The position numbers and the translations under genes were made by a program. The notes under the pieces are model-generated. The model saw nothing but the letters and a program-made list of their open reading frames with translations, searched no databases and was not told the DNA's origin. From assembly GCA_900763175.1 (NCBI GenBank), contig CAAFJI010000351.1, positions 1 to 28,667 on the forward strand: DNA of 28,667 nucleotides. The letters run 5' to 3'. The stretch comes from Lachnospiraceae bacterium. Its GTDB lineage: Bacteria; Bacillota; Clostridia; Lachnospirales; Lachnospiraceae. How positions within the stretch are numbered: position 1 is the first letter of the stretch; each line of letters starts with the position of its first letter. Positions 13,977 to 22,327 of this stretch are shown in pieces.

Positions 13977-15869
13977 ATGAGTGAATTCAAATTAACTACA
14001 GTGGAAGAATTCGAAGCTGCCACAGCCCGTCTTCTTGAGACTGGTGCAAAGGTAGGCGCTGATTCCTGGCAGATGCGTGTTAAGAATCAGACTCCACACT
14101 GTAAATTCGGTGAGCAGGGCGTATGTTGCCGAATCTGTTCTATGGGTCCGTGCCGTATTACACCGAAGGCACCGAGAGGTATCTGTGGATGCGATGTACA
14201 TGGTATCGTAGGAAGAAACTTCCTTCGTTTCACAGCCGGCGGAGCTGCTACCCATTCTGATCATGGCCGTGAGATCTGCATCACACTTGGTCATGCAAAA
14301 GAGGGCGGCGACTATCAGGTAAAAGATCCTGAGAAGCTGATTCGCATTGCAAAAGAGTGGGGCGTTGAGACAGAAGGCAAAGATATCTATGATCTTGCAC
14401 ATGAGATGTCTGATCTTGCTCAGGAAGAATACGGAAAGATCAGAGGCTATTCCAGATGGCTGAAGAGAGCACCTCAGCATACACAGGATCTGTGGCATGA
14501 AGCTGGAATTGAGCCAAGAGCAATCGACCGTGAGGTTTCCTGTGCACTTCATATGACTCATATGGGTAATACAAGCAAGCCGGAGGCACTGATCCGTCAG
14601 GCTCTTCGTAACGGTCTTTCCGATGGATGGGGCGGTTCCATGTGCGGAACTGAGTTCTCCGATGTCCTTTTCGGAACTCCGAAGCCAATCGAGACAGAGG
14701 CTAACCTTGGTGTTATGAACGCAGAGAACGTAAACATCGTTGTTCATGGACATGACCCGAGTCTTTCCGAGATGATCTGTGAGTATGCAGACAGCAAAGA
14801 GATGATCGACTATGCGAAATCCATGGGTGCTAAGGGAATCACTGTTTCCGGTGTATGCTGTACCTCCAATGAGGTTGCAATGCGTCGCGGTATTCCGATG
14901 GCTGGTAACTTCCTGCAGCAGGAGAATGTTGTACTGACAGGTGCCTGTGAGGCAATCGTAGTTGACGTTCAGTGTATTTTCCCGGCACTTGGACCTCTTT
15001 CCAAATGCTTCCATACAAAATTCATCACAACTTCTCCAATCTGCCAGATGCCAGATTCCGATTTCATTGAATTTGATGCAGGTACAGCAGGAGAGAAAGC
15101 AAAACAGATCGTAAAACTTGCATGTGAAAACTTCAAGAACAGAAAACCAGAGCTTGTACATATCCCAGATCTGAAACACAAAGCTACTGTTGGTTATTCT
15201 GTAGAAGCAATCGTTAAGACACTTGACGGCGTAACAAACTCTCAGGTAGATGAGACCGGTACCACCAAACCGCTCCTTGAGTGTATCACATCTGGCGTTA
15301 TCCGTGGTGCTGTTGCTATGGTTGGATGTAATAACCCGAAGGTTAGACCTGACACAGCACACATTGAACTTATGAAGAAACTCATTGCAAACGATATCGT
15401 GATCATCGCTTCCGGATGTTCCGCACAGGCAGCTGCTCGTGCAGGACTTATGGACAAAGCTGCAAAGGATCTTTGCGGTGCCGGCCTGAAACGTGTTTGC
15501 GAGCTTGCAGACATCCCGCCAGTATTACATATGGGATCCTGCGTAGATATCAGCCGTATGCTGATCCTTGCATCTGAGCTTGCTAAGGATTCCGGACTGA
15601 ACATTTCCCAGCTTCCGGTTGTAGGATGTGCTCCTGAGTGGATGTCTGAGAAAGCAGTTTCCATTGGAAACTATGTAGTAGCAACTGGTCTTGATACATA
15701 TCTTGGTGTAGACCCATATGTTTCCGGTTCTACAGAGGTTGCAAGCCTCCTTACAGAGGGTGTGCGTGACTGGGTTGAGGCAGCATATACAGTTGAGAAA
15801 GATATTGATAAATTAGGCGATCTTATGATTGCGAGAATCGAAGAGAAACGTGACGCTCTCGGAATCTGA
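13977..15869 (+). CDS. cooS: Anaerobic carbon monoxide dehydrogenase, catalytic subunit
   Basis: The nickel-iron CO dehydrogenase (AcsA/CooS) of 630 residues, reducing CO2 to CO for acetyl-CoA synthesis. N-terminal cluster ligands: Cys42 and Cys50 (inter-subunit D-cluster), Cys51, Cys54, Cys59 and Cys70/72 (B-cluster). C-cluster ligands by motif: His257 in VVHGHDPS, Cys294/295 in GVCCTSN, Cys333 in VDVQC, Cys451 in VGCNNP, Cys481 in ASGCSAQ and Cys522 in GSCVDIS. All expected ligands are present, so the enzyme should be complete. The ATG follows AGAGGAGG. It is flanked by two CooC-type ATPases, and acsB follows, so this is the CODH of a CODH/ACS complex. Confidence 0.97.
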   Translation: MSEFKLTTVEEFEAATARLLETGAKVGADSWQMRVKNQTPHCKFGEQGVCCRICSMGPCRITPKAPRGICGCDVHGIVGRNFLRFTAGGAATHSDHGREICITLGHAKEGGDYQVKDPEKLIRIAKEWGVETEGKDIYDLAHEMSDLAQEEYGKIRGYSRWLKRAPQHTQDLWHEAGIEPRAIDREVSCALHMTHMGNTSKPEALIRQALRNGLSDGWGGSMCGTEFSDVLFGTPKPIETEANLGVMNAENVNIVVHGHDPSLSEMICEYADSKEMIDYAKSMGAKGITVSGVCCTSNEVAMRRGIPMAGNFLQQENVVLTGACEAIVVDVQCIFPALGPLSKCFHTKFITTSPICQMPDSDFIEFDAGTAGEKAKQIVKLACENFKNRKPELVHIPDLKHKATVGYSVEAIVKTLDGVTNSQVDETGTTKPLLECITSGVIRGAVAMVGCNNPKVRPDTAHIELMKKLIANDIVIIASGCSAQAAARAGLMDKAAKDLCGAGLKRVCELADIPPVLHMGSCVDISRMLILASELAKDSGLNISQLPVVGCAPEWMSEKAVSIGNYVVATGLDTYLGVDPYVSGSTEVASLLTEGVRDWVEAAYTVEKDIDKLGDLMIARIEEKRDALGI

Positions 15870-15893
15870 TCGAAGGAAAGGCGCGATTAACTT

Positions 15894-16658
15894 ATGAAAA
15901 TAGCAGTAACCGGTAAAGGCGGAGTAGGAAAGACAACTTTTGCGGCAACACTTGCCAGATTGTACGCAGATGAAGGGAAAAAGGTTCTTGCAGCGGATGT
16001 GGATCCGGATGCAAACCTGGGACTGGCACTTGGATTTGATGAGGAAACACTGGATTCCATTGTTCCTATCTCCAAAATGCGTAAGCTGGTGGAAGAGCGT
16101 ACCGGAGCCAACAGCCAGAATCAGTTTTATACACTGAATCCGAAGGTGGACGACATTCCGGATACCTACGGAAAGGTCTGCAACGGCGTAAAACTGCTTG
16201 TCCTTGGAACCGTGGAGACTGGGGGAGGCGGATGTGTCTGCCCCGAGCATGTTATGTTAAAGAGGATTATCAGCAACCTGGTAGTACATCGGGATGATGT
16301 GGTGATCATGGACATGGAAGCCGGTCTGGAGCATCTGGGCCGGGGAACCACGGAAAGCATGGATGAATTTATTGTTGTGATCGAACCAGGCGCAAGAAGT
16401 GTACAGACCTATAAGAATGTAAAACGTCTTGCCAAAGATCTGGGAATTACCCAGGTTAAGGTGGTTGCCAATAAGGTGCGAAATGCAGAGGATGAGGAGT
16501 TTATCCGCAGCAAGATCCCCGCAGAAGATCTTCTTGGCATGATCCACTATAATGTAGAAGTTATGGACGCAGACCGCCAGGGCAAATCTCCCTATGATTT
16601 CAGTGAGACAGTGACATCTGAAATCAGAAAGATCAAAGAAAAGATAGACAACAACTAA
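15894..16658 (+). CDS. acsF: CODH/ACS maturation ATPase, CooC/AcsF family (copy 2)
   Basis: A 254-residue nickel-insertion ATPase, different from copy 1 in most positions. It has GKGGVGKTT (7-15), DVDPDANLGL (35-44), the glycine-led metal motif GGGGCVCPEH with Cys114-Val-Cys116, and Walker B IMDMEAGLEH. The GGGGC-x-C-PE version is typical of the copy found between cooS and acsB and named AcsF or CooC in acetogens. It starts 24 bp after cooS and ends 26 bp before acsB. AAGG lies a little far (about 13 bases) from the ATG, so translation may depend on coupling to cooS. Role in ACS versus CODH activation is debated for this family. Confidence 0.9.
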   Translation: MKIAVTGKGGVGKTTFAATLARLYADEGKKVLAADVDPDANLGLALGFDEETLDSIVPISKMRKLVEERTGANSQNQFYTLNPKVDDIPDTYGKVCNGVKLLVLGTVETGGGGCVCPEHVMLKRIISNLVVHRDDVVIMDMEAGLEHLGRGTTESMDEFIVVIEPGARSVQTYKNVKRLAKDLGITQVKVVANKVRNAEDEEFIRSKIPAEDLLGMIHYNVEVMDADRQGKSPYDFSETVTSEIRKIKEKIDNN

Positions 16659-16684
16659 GTCTGTAAATAATAGGAGGTACTACA

Positions 16685-18814
16685 GTGACTTTATTTGATA
16701 GAGTATTCAGCGGAAATGACGCTGTTTATGGATTAACAGAGGGTGCTATTGATGCAGCCATCGCACAGCATGGCGAAGACAAAGCAGTAAGCTTCCCTGA
16801 TACCGCTTACAGCCTTCCTTGCTACTATTCTGTAACAGGAACAAAGGTTACAACCTTAAAAGAGTTAAAAGAGGCTCTTGGCGTTGTAAAGACTCTCATG
16901 ACAAGAGAGAAAAGACTGAACGACGCATTCATGTCCGGTATTGCTACCGCACTTTGCGCAGAGTTCATTGAGGTTCTGAAATACATTGACGGAGCAACAC
17001 CATACGAGGAGCCATGCTATGGACACCTTGCAGATGCTGTTATCCGTGAGCTTGGTGTACCGCTTGTAACAGGTGATATCCCTGGTGTAGCTGTTATCCT
17101 TGGAAGTGCTCCTTCTGTAGAAGAGGGTGTTGCTCTTGTTAAGAGCTATCAGGCACAGGGTATCCTTGTAACACTGGTTGGCGGAATCATTGACCAGGTT
17201 AAGGAAGCCGGAATGAATACTGGTGCAAACGTACGTGTTATCCCTCTTGGAAAAGACGTTACATCTGTTATCCACGTTGTATCTGTTGCACTTCGTGCAG
17301 CCCTGATCTTCGGTAACGTAACACCTGGAGATGCAGGTACTCTTATGAAATATACAATGGATCGTGTTCCTGCATTCGTTAACGCATTCGGACCACTGGA
17401 TGATGTTGTAGTTGCCTGCGGAGCTGGTGCTATCGCACTTGGCTTCCCGGTAATCACAAACGAGACAGAGAATATCTTCCGTGTACCAAAGAGTCTTATC
17501 GTTCAGGAGGATGTAAGCAAATTCAATGCTACTTCCCTTGAGGCTCGTGACATTAAGATCAAAATCACAAACATTGATATCCCGGTTGCATTTGCATCTG
17601 CATTTGAGGGCGAGATCATCCGTCGTAAAGATATGCAGGTTGAGTTTGATGGTTCCCGTGTAGACTGTGCAGAGCTTGTACATACCTGCGATGCTTCTGA
17701 AGTTGAGGATCACAAGATCACAGTTGTAGGACCGGAAGTTGATGAGATGGAAGAAGGAAGCAAGAACAGCATTGCATACGTTGTTAAGGTTGCAGGAAAG
17801 AATATGCAGCCAGATTTCGAGCCTGTTATCGAGCGTAAATTCCATAACTACATCAACTGCATTGAGGGTGTATATCATACAGGACAGAGAGATATGCAGC
17901 GTATCCGTATCAGCCATGCAGCATTTGATGCAGGATTCCGTATCAAACATATCGGTGAGGTTCTCTACTCACAGGTTAAGAATGAGTTTGATGCAGTCGT
18001 TGACAAGTGCGAAGTTGTGATCTACACGGATCCTGCTGAGTGTACCAGAATCCGTCATGAGGTTGCTATCCCGATCTTCGAGAAACGTGATGACCGTCTT
18101 GCAAACCTTACTGATGAGTCTGTAGATGTATATTACAGCTGTATCCTTTGCCAGGCATTCTCCCCGTCTCACGTTTGTGTTGTTACACCTGAGAGACTTG
18201 GACTTTGCGGTGCCGTTTCATGGCTGGATGCAAAAGCTACCAATGAGCTTGATCCAAACGGACCTTGCCAGGTGATCACCAAAGAACGTCCGATCAATGA
18301 GGAGCTTGGTGCTTACGAAGACGTTGATGAAGCAGTTCAGAAATTATCCCAGGGTGCTCTGGAACACGTTACCCTGTACTCCATCATGCAGGATCCTATG
18401 ACTTCCTGCGGATGCTTCGAGTGTATCTGTGGTATCGAGCCATTCTCAAACGGTGTAGTAATTGCAAACCGTGAGTATGCAGGCATGACACCTCTTGGAA
18501 TGACCTTCTCCGAGATGGCTTCCATGACAGGTGGTGGAGTTCAGACTCCTGGATTCATGGGACATGGAAAACATTTCATTGCTTCCAAGAAATTTATGAA
18601 GGCTGAGGGCGGTATTGAACGTATCGTATGGATGCCAAAAGAATTAAAAGAGTTTATCGCTGACAAGCTGAACGCTACAGCAAGAGATCTTTACGGAATT
18701 GATAATTTCACAGATATGATCGGTGATGAGACCGTTGCTACAGATCCTGAGACTCTGGTAGGATTCCTTACAGAGAAGGGACATCCGGCACTTGGACTTG
18801 ATCCGATGATGTAA
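16685..18814 (+). CDS. acsB: Acetyl-CoA synthase (CODH/ACS beta/alpha subunit)
   Basis: The central enzyme that joins CO, the methyl group from AcsCD and CoA into acetyl-CoA. It has 709 residues. A-cluster ligands are complete: Cys486, Cys489, Cys498 and Cys508 for the [4Fe-4S] part, and Cys575-Gly-Cys577 for the distal nickel. All six are shifted by exactly 20 positions from the numbering I know for the Moorella enzyme (506, 509, 518, 528, 595, 597), showing conserved spacing in this part. The N-terminal CODH-docking/CO-tunnel domain is present. The start is GTG at 16685, with AGGAGGT seven bases upstream. It is the last gene before a double hairpin and a new promoter, so cooC-cooS-acsF-acsB probably form one transcription unit. 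Confidence 0.97.
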   Translation: MTLFDRVFSGNDAVYGLTEGAIDAAIAQHGEDKAVSFPDTAYSLPCYYSVTGTKVTTLKELKEALGVVKTLMTREKRLNDAFMSGIATALCAEFIEVLKYIDGATPYEEPCYGHLADAVIRELGVPLVTGDIPGVAVILGSAPSVEEGVALVKSYQAQGILVTLVGGIIDQVKEAGMNTGANVRVIPLGKDVTSVIHVVSVALRAALIFGNVTPGDAGTLMKYTMDRVPAFVNAFGPLDDVVVACGAGAIALGFPVITNETENIFRVPKSLIVQEDVSKFNATSLEARDIKIKITNIDIPVAFASAFEGEIIRRKDMQVEFDGSRVDCAELVHTCDASEVEDHKITVVGPEVDEMEEGSKNSIAYVVKVAGKNMQPDFEPVIERKFHNYINCIEGVYHTGQRDMQRIRISHAAFDAGFRIKHIGEVLYSQVKNEFDAVVDKCEVVIYTDPAECTRIRHEVAIPIFEKRDDRLANLTDESVDVYYSCILCQAFSPSHVCVVTPERLGLCGAVSWLDAKATNELDPNGPCQVITKERPINEELGAYEDVDEAVQKLSQGALEHVTLYSIMQDPMTSCGCFECICGIEPFSNGVVIANREYAGMTPLGMTFSEMASMTGGGVQTPGFMGHGKHFIASKKFMKAEGGIERIVWMPKELKEFIADKLNATARDLYGIDNFTDMIGDETVATDPETLVGFLTEKGHPALGLDPMM

Positions 18815-18826
18815 TTTGAAAAAAAG

Positions 18827-18854
18827 GTTACTGCCGCACTGCGGCAGTAACTTT
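18827..18854 (+). terminator. Hairpin after acsB
   Basis: GTTACTGCCGC (18827-18837) and GCGGCAGTAAC (18841-18851) form a perfect 11-bp stem with a 3-nt loop, followed by only three T. It is a strong hairpin with a short U-tract, so it could be a leaky terminator or an mRNA 3' stabiliser. Confidence 0.65.
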
Positions 18855-18895
18855 CCATGCCCTGTAATAATAGGTAGATTTATTGCAGGGCATGG
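18855..18895 (+). repeat. Second inverted repeat after acsB
   Basis: CCATGCCCTG (18855-18864) and CAGGGCATGG (18886-18895) form a perfect 10-bp stem, continued inside by AATAA/TTATT. It begins immediately after the acsB terminator hairpin and lacks a T-run. Possible transcript-end protection or a processing site. Confidence 0.5.
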
Positions 18896-18996
18896 ATAAG
18901 AGTACATTGAAATTCTGTGGAGAGGGAAAATGAAAAATATTCTGCCATAGATCCGGAAATTTCGATGTATTTTTTACAGAATATGTCAATACTGCA

Positions 18997-19026
18997 TTGT
19001 AATAGAAGAAGAAAATGTAGTATAAT
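18997..19026 (+). promoter_or_regulatory. Internal promoter for acsD-acsC-acsE
   Basis: TTGTAA (18997-19002), an 18-bp spacer and a perfect TATAAT (19021-19026), about 39 bp before the acsD ATG. With the hairpins after acsB this suggests that the corrinoid-protein genes are transcribed separately from the CODH/ACS genes. Confidence 0.6.
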
Positions 19027-19064
19027 GTATTCTGATATTTAAATATTTAAGGAGGCTTTAAGAA

Positions 19065-20006
19065 ATGCCATTTAATCAGAAACCACAGAAGTTCAACGCA
19101 AAGATCAACACTGTTACGGTTGGAACTGGCGATAAAGCGGTTACTATCGGAGGAAATTCCACATTTCCTTTCTATACTTTCGACGCTCCAACTGAGAACC
19201 GTCCGAAAATCGGTGTAGAAATCACTGACCTTGGACTGGATGACTTTGCACCAGGAATCAAAGCTTACTATGAAGGATGCACCACTATGGCTGAGATTGC
19301 TAAAAAAGCAGCAGCTATGGAGGGTGGAGATTTTGTTGTACTCAATCTGGATGGCGGAGATCCAAACGGAGTTAACAAGTCTACAGAAGAGCTTATCGCA
19401 GTAGTAAAAGAGGTTGCAGAAGCAATCGACTGTCCATTAGTAGTTGAAGGCTGCAAGAACGTGGAGAAGGATGCGGAACTTCTTCCGAAGGTTGCAGAGG
19501 CACTTCAGGGCAGAAACGTAATCGTTATGTCAGAGAAGGAAGAGAACTACAAGGCAATCGGTGCAGCAGCAGGACTTGCTTACAACCAGATCGTTGGCGC
19601 AGAGTCTGCTGATGATATCAACCTTGCAAAACAGCTGAACGTAGTTACAACACAGTTAGGTGTTGATGCGAAGAAAATCGTTATGAACGTAGGTACCGCA
19701 TCCGTTGGTTACGGATATGAGTACGTTGTATCCACTATGGACCGTATCAAAGGTGCAGCTTTATCTCAGAATGATAATATGCTGCAGATGCCTATTATTA
19801 CACCTGTTTCTTCTGAGACCTGGGGCGTAAAAGAATCTGTTGCAACAGAGGAAGATATGCCAGAATGGGGATCAGAGGACGAGCGTGGAATCGACATGGA
19901 AGTTATGACAGCAGCAGCAGACCTGGCAGCAGGCTCTGACGCAGTCATCTTAAGACATCCGGAGTCTGTTAAAACTATCGCTAAGATGATCGACGCACTT
20001 GTGTAA
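19065..20006 (+). CDS. acsD: Corrinoid iron-sulfur protein, small subunit
   Basis: The small (delta/beta) subunit of the corrinoid iron-sulfur protein that carries the methyl group from methyl-THF to acetyl-CoA synthase. It has 313 residues with a TIM-barrel pattern and recognisable family segments: FPFYTFDAPTENRPKIG, LNLDGGDPNG, and MNVGTASVGYGYEYV. The C-terminal VILRHPESVK is also typical. AAGGAGG lies about eight bases before the ATG. AcsC follows 24 bp downstream, matching the heterodimer. It starts a new transcript according to the promoter at 18997-19026. Confidence 0.95.
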   Translation: MPFNQKPQKFNAKINTVTVGTGDKAVTIGGNSTFPFYTFDAPTENRPKIGVEITDLGLDDFAPGIKAYYEGCTTMAEIAKKAAAMEGGDFVVLNLDGGDPNGVNKSTEELIAVVKEVAEAIDCPLVVEGCKNVEKDAELLPKVAEALQGRNVIVMSEKEENYKAIGAAAGLAYNQIVGAESADDINLAKQLNVVTTQLGVDAKKIVMNVGTASVGYGYEYVVSTMDRIKGAALSQNDNMLQMPIITPVSSETWGVKESVATEEDMPEWGSEDERGIDMEVMTAAADLAAGSDAVILRHPESVKTIAKMIDALV

Positions 20007-20030
20007 TAATTTTTAGGAGGAATAATTGAT

Positions 20031-21377
20031 ATGGCACTGAATGGTATTCAGATTTTTAAATTAACACCAAAGAAAAACTGTAAGGAATGTGGATGCCCGA
20101 CATGTATGGCTTTCTCCATGAAAGTTGCACAGGGCGCTATGAAAATTGAGCAGTGTCCACATATGTCCGAGGAAGCTTTAGCATCTCTTTCTGAGGCAAC
20201 AGCTCCGCCAATGAAGACAATCAAGATCGGTACTGGCGCTGAGGAGCTTACCCTTGGTGGTGAGACAGTTCTTTTCAGACATGAGAAGACATTTGTAAAC
20301 AAATCCAGATATGCAGTTGAACTTTGCACCTGCATGGATGATGCAACTGTAGAAGCAAAACTTGCTGAGATCCCGAAGGTTGATTATGACCGTATCGGTG
20401 AGAGAATGTACACAGAGCTTGTATACGTAAACTGCGATGCAAATGCAGATGCAGATAAATATGTTGCTCTTGTTCAGAAAGCAGCAGGTCTTGGACGTAC
20501 TCTTGTATTAGGATGTACAGATGTAGAGATTGCAAAAGCAGCCGTAGAAGTATGCAAGGATAGCAAACCGGTATTAAACGGAGCAAATGCTTCCAACTAC
20601 GAGGCTATGAATGCAGTTGCAACAGCAGCTGGTGTAGTTCTCGGTGTATCCGGCAAAGATCTTAATGAGTTATACGATACTGTAGCAGCACTTGAGAAGC
20701 TCGGAAACAAGAACCTGGTACTTGATGTAACAGGTGCTGATGTAAAAGAAACATTCGGAAATGCTGTTCAGGTTCGTCGTGCAGCTCTGAAAGATCAGGA
20801 CAGAACCTTTGGATATCCTTCCATCGTGAACCTTGCGAAAGTTGCCGGTGGTGACTATCACCTTCAGGCAGCACTTGCAGCTGTATTTACTATGAAATAT
20901 GGTTCCATCATCGTTATGGAGCGTATGACATATGCAGAAGCTCTTCCATTATACGGACTGCGTCAGAACGTATTTACTGACCCGCAGAAGCCAATGCGTG
21001 TAGAACCAGGCATCTATCCGATGAATGGTGCAGATGAGAACTCTCTTGTTGTTACAACAGTAGACTTCGCTCTTACATATTTCCTTGTAACAGGCGAGCT
21101 GGAGCGTTCCGGTGTTCCGCTTAACCTTGTTATCAACGATGCAGGCGGATTATCCGTACTGACATCCTGGGCTGCTGGTAAGTTCTCTGGAAACAGTATC
21201 TCCGCATTCTTCAAAGAGAACGTAGAGCCGAAGGTTAAGAGCAGAAGACTTGTTATCCCAGGAAAGGTTGCCGTACTGAAAGGTGATCTGGAAGCAAAAC
21301 TTCCAGGATGGGAGATTATTGTTGGACCAAGAGAAGCTGTACAGCTTGTTAAGTTCTTAAAGGACCTTGACGCATAA
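20031..21377 (+). CDS. acsC: Corrinoid iron-sulfur protein, large subunit
   Basis: The large (gamma) subunit, 448 residues. The N-terminal [4Fe-4S] domain has Cys17, Cys20, Cys25 and Cys42 (NCKECGCPTC and QCPHM), the same positions as in the characterised Moorella protein as I remember them. This cluster donates an electron to reactivate cob(II)amide. The middle is a TIM barrel and the C-terminus (about 325-448) the cobalamin-binding domain, with ATG-type motif NDAGGLSVLTSWAAGKFSG. AGGAGG lies about nine bases upstream. It works with AcsD, receives methyl groups from AcsE, and is kept active by AcsV. Confidence 0.96.
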   Translation: MALNGIQIFKLTPKKNCKECGCPTCMAFSMKVAQGAMKIEQCPHMSEEALASLSEATAPPMKTIKIGTGAEELTLGGETVLFRHEKTFVNKSRYAVELCTCMDDATVEAKLAEIPKVDYDRIGERMYTELVYVNCDANADADKYVALVQKAAGLGRTLVLGCTDVEIAKAAVEVCKDSKPVLNGANASNYEAMNAVATAAGVVLGVSGKDLNELYDTVAALEKLGNKNLVLDVTGADVKETFGNAVQVRRAALKDQDRTFGYPSIVNLAKVAGGDYHLQAALAAVFTMKYGSIIVMERMTYAEALPLYGLRQNVFTDPQKPMRVEPGIYPMNGADENSLVVTTVDFALTYFLVTGELERSGVPLNLVINDAGGLSVLTSWAAGKFSGNSISAFFKENVEPKVKSRRLVIPGKVAVLKGDLEAKLPGWEIIVGPREAVQLVKFLKDLDA

Positions 21378-21410
21378 ACAACTAAATCTTAAATAAAGGA
21401 GAACACTACA

Positions 21411-22196
21411 ATGGCAAAATTTATTACTATTGGTGAGAGACTTTCCACAACAGCACCATCTGTAAACAAGGCATTTACAGAGAGAGATCCTGAGCCGATC
21501 TTAAAGAGAGCAAAACAGCAGCTTGATGCTGGTGCTGTATATCTTGATGTAAACATCGGACCAGCTGAGAATGATGGAGAAGACTTGATGAAATGGGCTG
21601 TTAAGCTTCTTCAGGAGAACTTTGACAATGTTCCGCTTGCACTTGATACTTCCAATAAGAAAGCTATCGAGGCTGGTATTTCCGTATACAACAGAAGCAA
21701 GGGAAAACCGATCGTTAACTCCGCAGATGCTGGCGGAAGAATCGAAAACATCGACCTTGCAGCAGCAAACGATGCAATCGTTATCGCACTTTGCTCCGCT
21801 GACGGTATCGCAGCAGATAATGACGAGCGTATGATGCACTGCCAGAATATGCTTGAAAGAGGTATGGGCCTTGGTATGGATCCTTCCGATCTGTGGTTCG
21901 ATCCGTTATTCCTGGTTGTAAAGGGAATGCAGGAGAAACAGATGGAAGTTCTGGAGGCTATCAAAATGTTCTCCGATATGGGACTGAATTCTACAGGCGG
22001 TCTGTCCAACAACAGTAACGGTATGCCGAAGAACATTCGTCCTATCATGGATTCCGCATTAGTTGCTATGGCTATGATGCAGGGTCTTACATCTGCAATT
22101 GTTAACCCTAACGACCTTCGTCTGATGGAAACAATCAAATCCTGCGATGTATTTAAGGGCAACACCCTGTATGCTGATTCCTATCTTGAACTGTAA
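21411..22196 (+). CDS. acsE: Methyl-THF:corrinoid iron-sulfur protein methyltransferase
   Basis: A 261-residue pterin-binding TIM-barrel enzyme that transfers the methyl group of methyl-THF to cob(I)amide on AcsCD, linking the folate and corrinoid halves of the pathway. Motifs include LDVNIGPAE (45-53) with Asp46 and Asn48, ALDTSN (77-82), IVNSADA (101-107), and GGLSNNSNGMP (196-206) with Asn200, matching the catalytically important Asn of the Moorella enzyme. AAGGAG lies about nine bases before the ATG. It ends before an intrinsic terminator at 22237-22268. Confidence 0.95.
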   Translation: MAKFITIGERLSTTAPSVNKAFTERDPEPILKRAKQQLDAGAVYLDVNIGPAENDGEDLMKWAVKLLQENFDNVPLALDTSNKKAIEAGISVYNRSKGKPIVNSADAGGRIENIDLAAANDAIVIALCSADGIAADNDERMMHCQNMLERGMGLGMDPSDLWFDPLFLVVKGMQEKQMEVLEAIKMFSDMGLNSTGGLSNNSNGMPKNIRPIMDSALVAMAMMQGLTSAIVNPNDLRLMETIKSCDVFKGNTLYADSYLEL

Positions 22197-22236
22197 TGAT
22201 CTATAGTTCGTTCTAATAGGGACGGAGATTACAATG

Positions 22237-22268
22237 AGGGGCTGGGGCTTTGGCCTCAGTCCCTTTTT
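22237..22268 (+). terminator. Intrinsic terminator between acsE and acsV
   Basis: AGGGGCTG (22237-22244) pairs with CAGTCCCT (22257-22264, one G-T), with inner GGC/GCC, followed by T residues to 22268. A second hairpin, AAACAGG/CCTGTTT (22274-22291), follows. It lies in the 131-bp gap before acsV and would lower acsV expression relative to acsDCE. Confidence 0.65.
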
Positions 22269-22327
22269 CTACGAAACAGGGACACCTGTTTTGGAAGATA
22301 TTACCATATGAGAAAGGTGAGTGCCGG

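Noticed and set aside
13992..15362. A 456-codon open frame on the minus strand opposite cooS
   Set aside because: It lies wholly antisense to a complete CODH gene and its translation is Cys/Ser/Leu-rich without any domain; it is a shadow of the strong codon bias of cooS.
16865..17950. A 361-codon open frame on the minus strand opposite acsB
   Set aside because: Antisense shadow of acsB with no ribosome-binding site or recognisable motif.
22250..22327. Upstream TTG start for acsV
   Set aside because: The added 26 codons come from the terminator hairpin and its following region; ATG 22328 has a good ribosome-binding site and fits the ferredoxin domain start.
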